Source: Lophius americanus
Taxonomy: Eukaryota > Chordata > Actinopteri > Lophiiformes > Lophiidae
NCBI GenBank assembly: GCA_037951165.1
Contig: JBBDHG010000106.1
Span: 295,501-359,500, forward strand
Direction of reading: 5' to 3'
DNA length: 64,000 nucleotides
The stretch's first letter is position 1, and each line of letters begins with the position of its first letter. Below, piece after piece: positions 60,800 through 64,000 of this stretch. The notes below the pieces were generated by a model, which was not told the origin of the DNA, did no database searches, and saw nothing but the letters and a program-made list of their open reading frames with translations. The translations under genes and the position numbers were made by a program.

Positions 60800-60872
60800 C
60801 TAGCATTAGCATAGGCCTACTATGCTAATGCTAGTATAGTAGGTCTATGCTAGCATTAACATAGACCTACTA
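60800..60872. repeat. Two adjacent near-perfect palindromes
   Basis: ctagcattagcatag at 60800-60814 is the exact reverse complement of 60820-60834 with a 5-base spacer. Directly after it, tagtaggtctatg at 60837-60849 is the exact reverse complement of 60860-60872 with a 10-base spacer. The two hairpins share ctagcatta words, so they may be a duplicated or rearranged unit. Confidence 0.9.
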
Positions 60873-61269
60873 GCTAGCATAAGAAATAGGTCTCGACCAT
60901 GGACAAATCGTGCCACGGCCAGAGCCTAGCAAGGAGCCAAACCAGACCCTCACGCCACCCTATCTAGCTAGTTGCTCGGCCAGTCTGTAACTTTGGTCCG
61001 ACCAACAGGTCAGAGGTCTTTGTGACCTCAGGATTCACCTCCATGTGACGGTTGCAGCCAATCACAGGGCACTTCCTGTCCACAGACTGCCGGCTCATCC
61101 CGCACTCTGAGCAGAAACCTTGACAGCAGGTGTCATTAAAGGCCAGATAAGTCGGAGGAACAGATATAAGTGGACATGGACTGGAACGTTGTTCTCTCTT
61201 CTCTCATTGGGACAAAACCTCTCTTAACTATGTCCATCTTCATGGAGACGTCACGCCAGCGGCACTCAC

Positions 61270-61424
61270 CGTTGTTGTAGGGAGTTTCACAGAGCGCCAT
61301 GAACTCCACGATAGGATAGTCCATCTCCAGAACCGTGATGGCCTTCCCGTGCATTATCGTTAAAGTGTGTCGCCGTCCAGCTTTGTCATACGAGAGCCCC
61401 CCCGAGAAGATGATGAAAGGCTCG
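61270..61424 (-). CDS. stxbp5l: Tomosyn exon (EPFIIFSGG...CETPYNN)
   Basis: A 155-bp exon encodes the last base of a codon, then 51 codons and one base of the next glutamate. Readable landmarks are EPFIIFSGGLSYDKAGRR, LTIMHGKAITVLEMDYPIVE and ALCETPYNN, all of which fit the tomosyn N-terminal WD40 region, upstream of the LLEKD motif. The acceptor is ttctcgctccccctccgcag before C, a strong C/T tract. The donor is G then gtgagt. The ATG at 61354 is an internal methionine, so a frame started there and run past the donor (to 61136) is wrong after NNG. The preceding exon is expected at higher coordinates and is not in the window. Confidence 0.93.
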
Positions 61425-61750
61425 CTGCGGAGGGGGAGCGAGAAGAAAGATGAAAGGGTTGTTATATTTGAACATATTTATATTTGGTTGAGCTCCTTCT
61501 GAGTCTCTATTTCTGCCTGAAGAAACCAGACTGAAGCCGTTCATAAAGAGTTGTGTCTGCTGAAGAGTAGGGGCCCAAGGATTTAGCCATGGGGGACACC
61601 CAGGGGCTCCCGTACATAGGCTCTACTTAGGTGGCCAGCTCATGTAAATTAAGACCTGCCCAGGTGGATCAAATCTGAATTCTATTCCATTTTCAAGTGA
61701 TACACGATATTGTCTTTAAGTAATGCTGACTAGTCCCGTACAACCAGAGG

Positions 61751-61857
61751 ACCCGCGTACAGACCCGCGTACAGACCAGCGGACAGACCCGTGTACAGAC
61801 CCGCGTACAGACCCGCGGACAGACCCGCGTACAGACCCGCGGACAGACCCGTGGACT
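61751..61857 (+). repeat. 12-bp CpG-rich minisatellite
   Basis: About nine tandem units of acccgcgtacag, alternating with acccgcggacag and a few degenerate units (accagcgg, acccgtgt). Most units carry two CpGs in CGCG. 12 bp is a multiple of three, so both strands look open here (DPRTDPRTD and GSVRGSVRG frames). These are not genes. Confidence 0.95.
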
Positions 61858-62223
61858 GATGCGTCCAGCGACAGGTTACAGTTTAATTGTTTCCTCTTAT
61901 TCCGCACTCCCTGAATTTTGAGCGTCGCAGTCGCGTTCCGATGCATCGTTGCTGCGCCGCATACAACTCAGGCCAGGCGTGTGATTGAATTAGTGAGAGA
62001 CTAAGACTTACAGGTTCAGTCTGAATGTTTACTGCCTCACAACAATGTGGATAAATAATCATGGGATGAACCAAATACATGCTAAAGGAATTAGCATCGA
62101 CGGCCCGATCCTAATCAAACAACTTACAACTAAACTAGCTTACGTAACAAATACTTGTCAGTTAAACTTGAGAGAGTGTTTTTTTTAATACTCCGGATAC
62201 TGTTAATGACAAAGACAGGAGAA

Positions 62224-63185
62224 CTACGGAGCCCCTGAAATCCCTCGAGAAAAAAAAATATCACAAGATAATACTGTTAATTCGTAAGCGTCTCTTAATG
62301 AATGAACTAAGGCACCATAGAAAATATGACGGCCTGAACAAGGCCTAGAAAGTTTTACCTTACTTATAATGTCATATCATTGTCATGTTGTATAATTATC
62401 TTATACACAGAGATAATTATCTCGTACACAAAAGATAATTATATTCTTAATATGATTATATTTTACACGAGATAATTATCTTCTTGATTTAATTATCTTG
62501 TACACAAGAGAAAATTATCCTCTTAATATAAATATCTTGTACAAAAGAGATAACCATAATCTTAATAAAAAATCTTTCACATATGAGATAATTATCTTCA
62601 TAATGTAATTATCTTGTTTACAGGTGATAATTAACGTCATAATATTATATTTTACAGTAGAGATAATGATCTTCTTGATTTAATTATCTTGTAAACAAGA
62701 GATACTTATCTTGTGCAAAACAGATAATTATCTTAATAATATAATTATCCTGTGCACATGAGCTAATTATATTGTACACAAGAGATAATTATCTACTTGA
62801 TTGAATTATCTTGTACAAAAGAGATAATCCTTTTCTTAATAAAAATATCATTCCCACATGAGATTATCTTCTTAATAAAATCATTTTGTTTAAAAGTGAT
62901 AATTATCTTCATAATATAATTATATTAGACATAAGAGATAATTATCTTCTTGATTTAATTATCTTGTACACAAGAGATGATCATTTTCTTAATATAGATA
63001 TCTTCTACAAAAGAGATAATCATCTTAATAAAATCATCTTGAACACAAGAGATAATTATATTCTCGATATAATTAATTTGTACATAAGAGATAATTATCT
63101 TCATATAATTATCTCGTTTACAAGAGATAATTATCTTGTGCAGACGAAATCTTAATTTCCTCGGGGGTCTTCAGGGGCTCCGTAG
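62224..63185. mobile_element. Inverted-repeat (MITE-like) element, 962 bp
   Basis: The left end ctacggagcccctgaa (62224-62239) is the exact reverse complement of the right end (63170-63185). Similarity extends inward with mismatches (atccctcgagaaa against gacccccgaggaaa). No transposase is encoded, so it would be non-autonomous. The ends read cTA and TAg, compatible with a TA target duplication if the true repeat starts at cggagcccc, but this is not decisive. The interior is dominated by an AT-rich palindromic array. The superfamily is unknown to me. Confidence 0.8.
62390..63140. repeat. AT-rich palindromic minisatellite inside the element
   Basis: About 20 imperfect units of roughly 39 bp, with gagataattatcttcttgat leading into taattatcttgtacacaa. 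The words gataattatc and ttgtacaa are each palindromic, and a unit junction (aattatcttgtacacaag, then agataatt) can fold on itself. Longer phrases with cttgatttaattatcttgta recur near 62,484, 62,673 and 62,950, suggesting grouped units. Confidence 0.85.
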
Positions 63186-64000
63186 ACACCGGATAAAACC
63201 ACTGCTTCATATATTTTCCTGAACTTCTGTTTTAACCCAGAGACTCTAATAGTTAATTATTGACTGTCATTTATTTTGGAATATGAAATATAATGATGTA
63301 ACAAATGTATTTTCAGTGTTTATTTATTCATAAATAAAATGTTTGTTGTTATTTATGAATAGCTATGTAATTGTTTGTATTTGTATTTGTGAAATAAATA
63401 TATTTAGAGTGATTATTCCTTTCACATTATTATTATTTTAATTGGCAAATATTTATGTTGACCTAAGGAGGAAGTTGCTTGTGATAAACTTTTGTGTGAC
63501 TAGTTTCTCAGTGAATTCCTCCATCAAAGGCGGAGCTGCTCCACCCACCAGTGCAGGTAAAATCTCCACCTGTGGGAAAGACAGCTCAGGAGGAGGGGCT
63601 TTAACAATGGCTAATGAGGAAGTGTGGATTTATTTTTGCATATTAAAGCATGTGAGGACTCACTTATCATAATTATGTAACTTGATACAACCAAAAAAGT
63701 CGAATTAGGTTCAGATAGTTTCATAAAAGTAAGATTTACCAAAAAGTTGGGCTAATCTTAGAAATGATTTCATCATGAAATTATTCTATAAGTCTGATTT
63801 TTCCTGCCGTTTAAAAACATGCTTCAAAAAAAACTATTTGTCATATAATGGTGAATTTAGATGGTCTACGATAATAAACCCAAAATAAAAAAAGTAAAAG
63901 AATTAGATTTCCATATTATTTTTTATTATTTAGGAAATGAATAGGTTGTTTTTATATTTTATCCTCGTTTATTAATCATCAATGGCTTTAAGATCTAATT

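Larger units (their letters stand above)
59696..61269 (-). other. Tomosyn intron, 1574 bp
   Basis: GT-AG intron between the exons at 61270 and 59623. It contains a GGA triplet run and nested palindromes, described separately. The flanking exons join perfectly without it, so the several 60-120-codon frames inside it are not needed for the protein. They lack family resemblance. Confidence 0.85.
55047..61424 (-). other. stxbp5l: Tomosyn gene, partial, four internal exons
   Basis: The four exons join with matching phases into 147 complete codons with no stop. This is a middle slice of a protein of about 1,150 residues, so both ends of the gene lie outside the window, with the 5' end to the right. 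Introns inside the slice are 1574, 3644 and 716 bp, while the next downstream intron is at least 55 kb because of the satellite. The assignment to the tomosyn family is firm. The assignment to stxbp5l over stxbp5 is about 70% and rests on remembered differences such as IVVDLTQS and SIGVKHKK. I cannot judge whether the gene is intact outside the window. Confidence 0.88.
61425..64000 (-). other. Upstream tomosyn intron (partial)
   Basis: No further exon of the family is visible, so at least 2,576 bp upstream of the exon at 61424 is intronic. It holds a 12-bp minisatellite and an inverted-repeat element, listed separately. 61,430-61,740 looks unique. 63,186-64,000 is AT-rich with an interruption of higher GC near 63,500-63,620, and I recognise nothing in it. 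Confidence 0.7.

Noticed and set aside
60960..61140. A cysteine-rich minus-strand frame with CQGFCSECG and KCPVIGC, resembling a small zinc-binding exon.
   Set aside because: It has no start, no convincing acceptor, and the tomosyn exons on both sides join in frame without it. I judged the cysteine spacing to be chance.
61136..61354. A 72-codon minus-strand frame starting MHGKAITVLE as a small gene.
   Set aside because: Its first 28 codons are the end of a tomosyn exon. The rest lies beyond the gtgagt donor in the intron.
61716..61946. Arg/Asp/Thr-Pro and Gly-Ser-Val repeat peptides.
   Set aside because: They come from the 12-bp minisatellite, which keeps frame on both strands. There is no promoter or homology.
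63442..63672. A 76-codon plus-strand frame in the AT-rich right end.
   Set aside because: No recognisable domain or splice context. The length is within chance for this much sequence.

Overview
The window looks like nuclear DNA of a bony fish. The evidence is spliced exons of the vertebrate tomosyn gene with GT-AG introns, a truncated copy of an interspersed repeat very common in teleosts, a decayed Tc1-like transposase, and long CA/TG, GAT/AAT and AT microsatellites. There is no prokaryotic signature: no operons, tRNA, rRNA or CRISPR array. The species cannot be told from the sequence.

Layout. Positions 1 to about 54,913 (86% of the window, left edge open) are one uninterrupted satellite of 27- and 28-bp units. 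By length that is roughly 2,000 units. Several sequence subfamilies alternate, and the array carries several levels of higher-order repeat: blocks of about 370, 398, 435, 750-806, 1109, 2096-2965, 2774, 3227, 5200 and 6000 bp, many nearly identical and so probably recent. Three higher-order copies carry the same 63-bp AT-rich hairpin insert at the same place. From 54,914 to 64,000 the DNA is ordinary intronic sequence holding four minus-strand exons of a tomosyn gene (syntaxin-binding protein 5 family, best fit stxbp5l), separated by introns of 1574, 3644 and 716 bp.

How it fits together. The exons, read right to left (61424-61270, 59695-59623, 55978-55831, 55114-55047), join in frame into 147 complete codons of the N-terminal WD40 region. 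The last exon ends only 133 bp from the satellite, and the next expected exon is not in the window. The whole array therefore lies inside one intron of a synaptic regulator gene, making that intron at least 55,046 bp long. The 3644-bp intron has CA-rich sequence just after its 5' splice site and TG-rich sequence just before its 3' splice site (sense strand). This is the arrangement reported in teleosts to fold the intron and help splicing. The upstream part of the gene (61,425-64,000) is intronic and holds a 12-bp CpG-rich minisatellite and a 962-bp inverted-repeat element with an internal AT-rich palindromic array.

Many long open frames exist inside the satellite, up to 407 codons. They follow from 27 being a multiple of 3 and I do not regard them as genes. 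I see no complete gene in the window.
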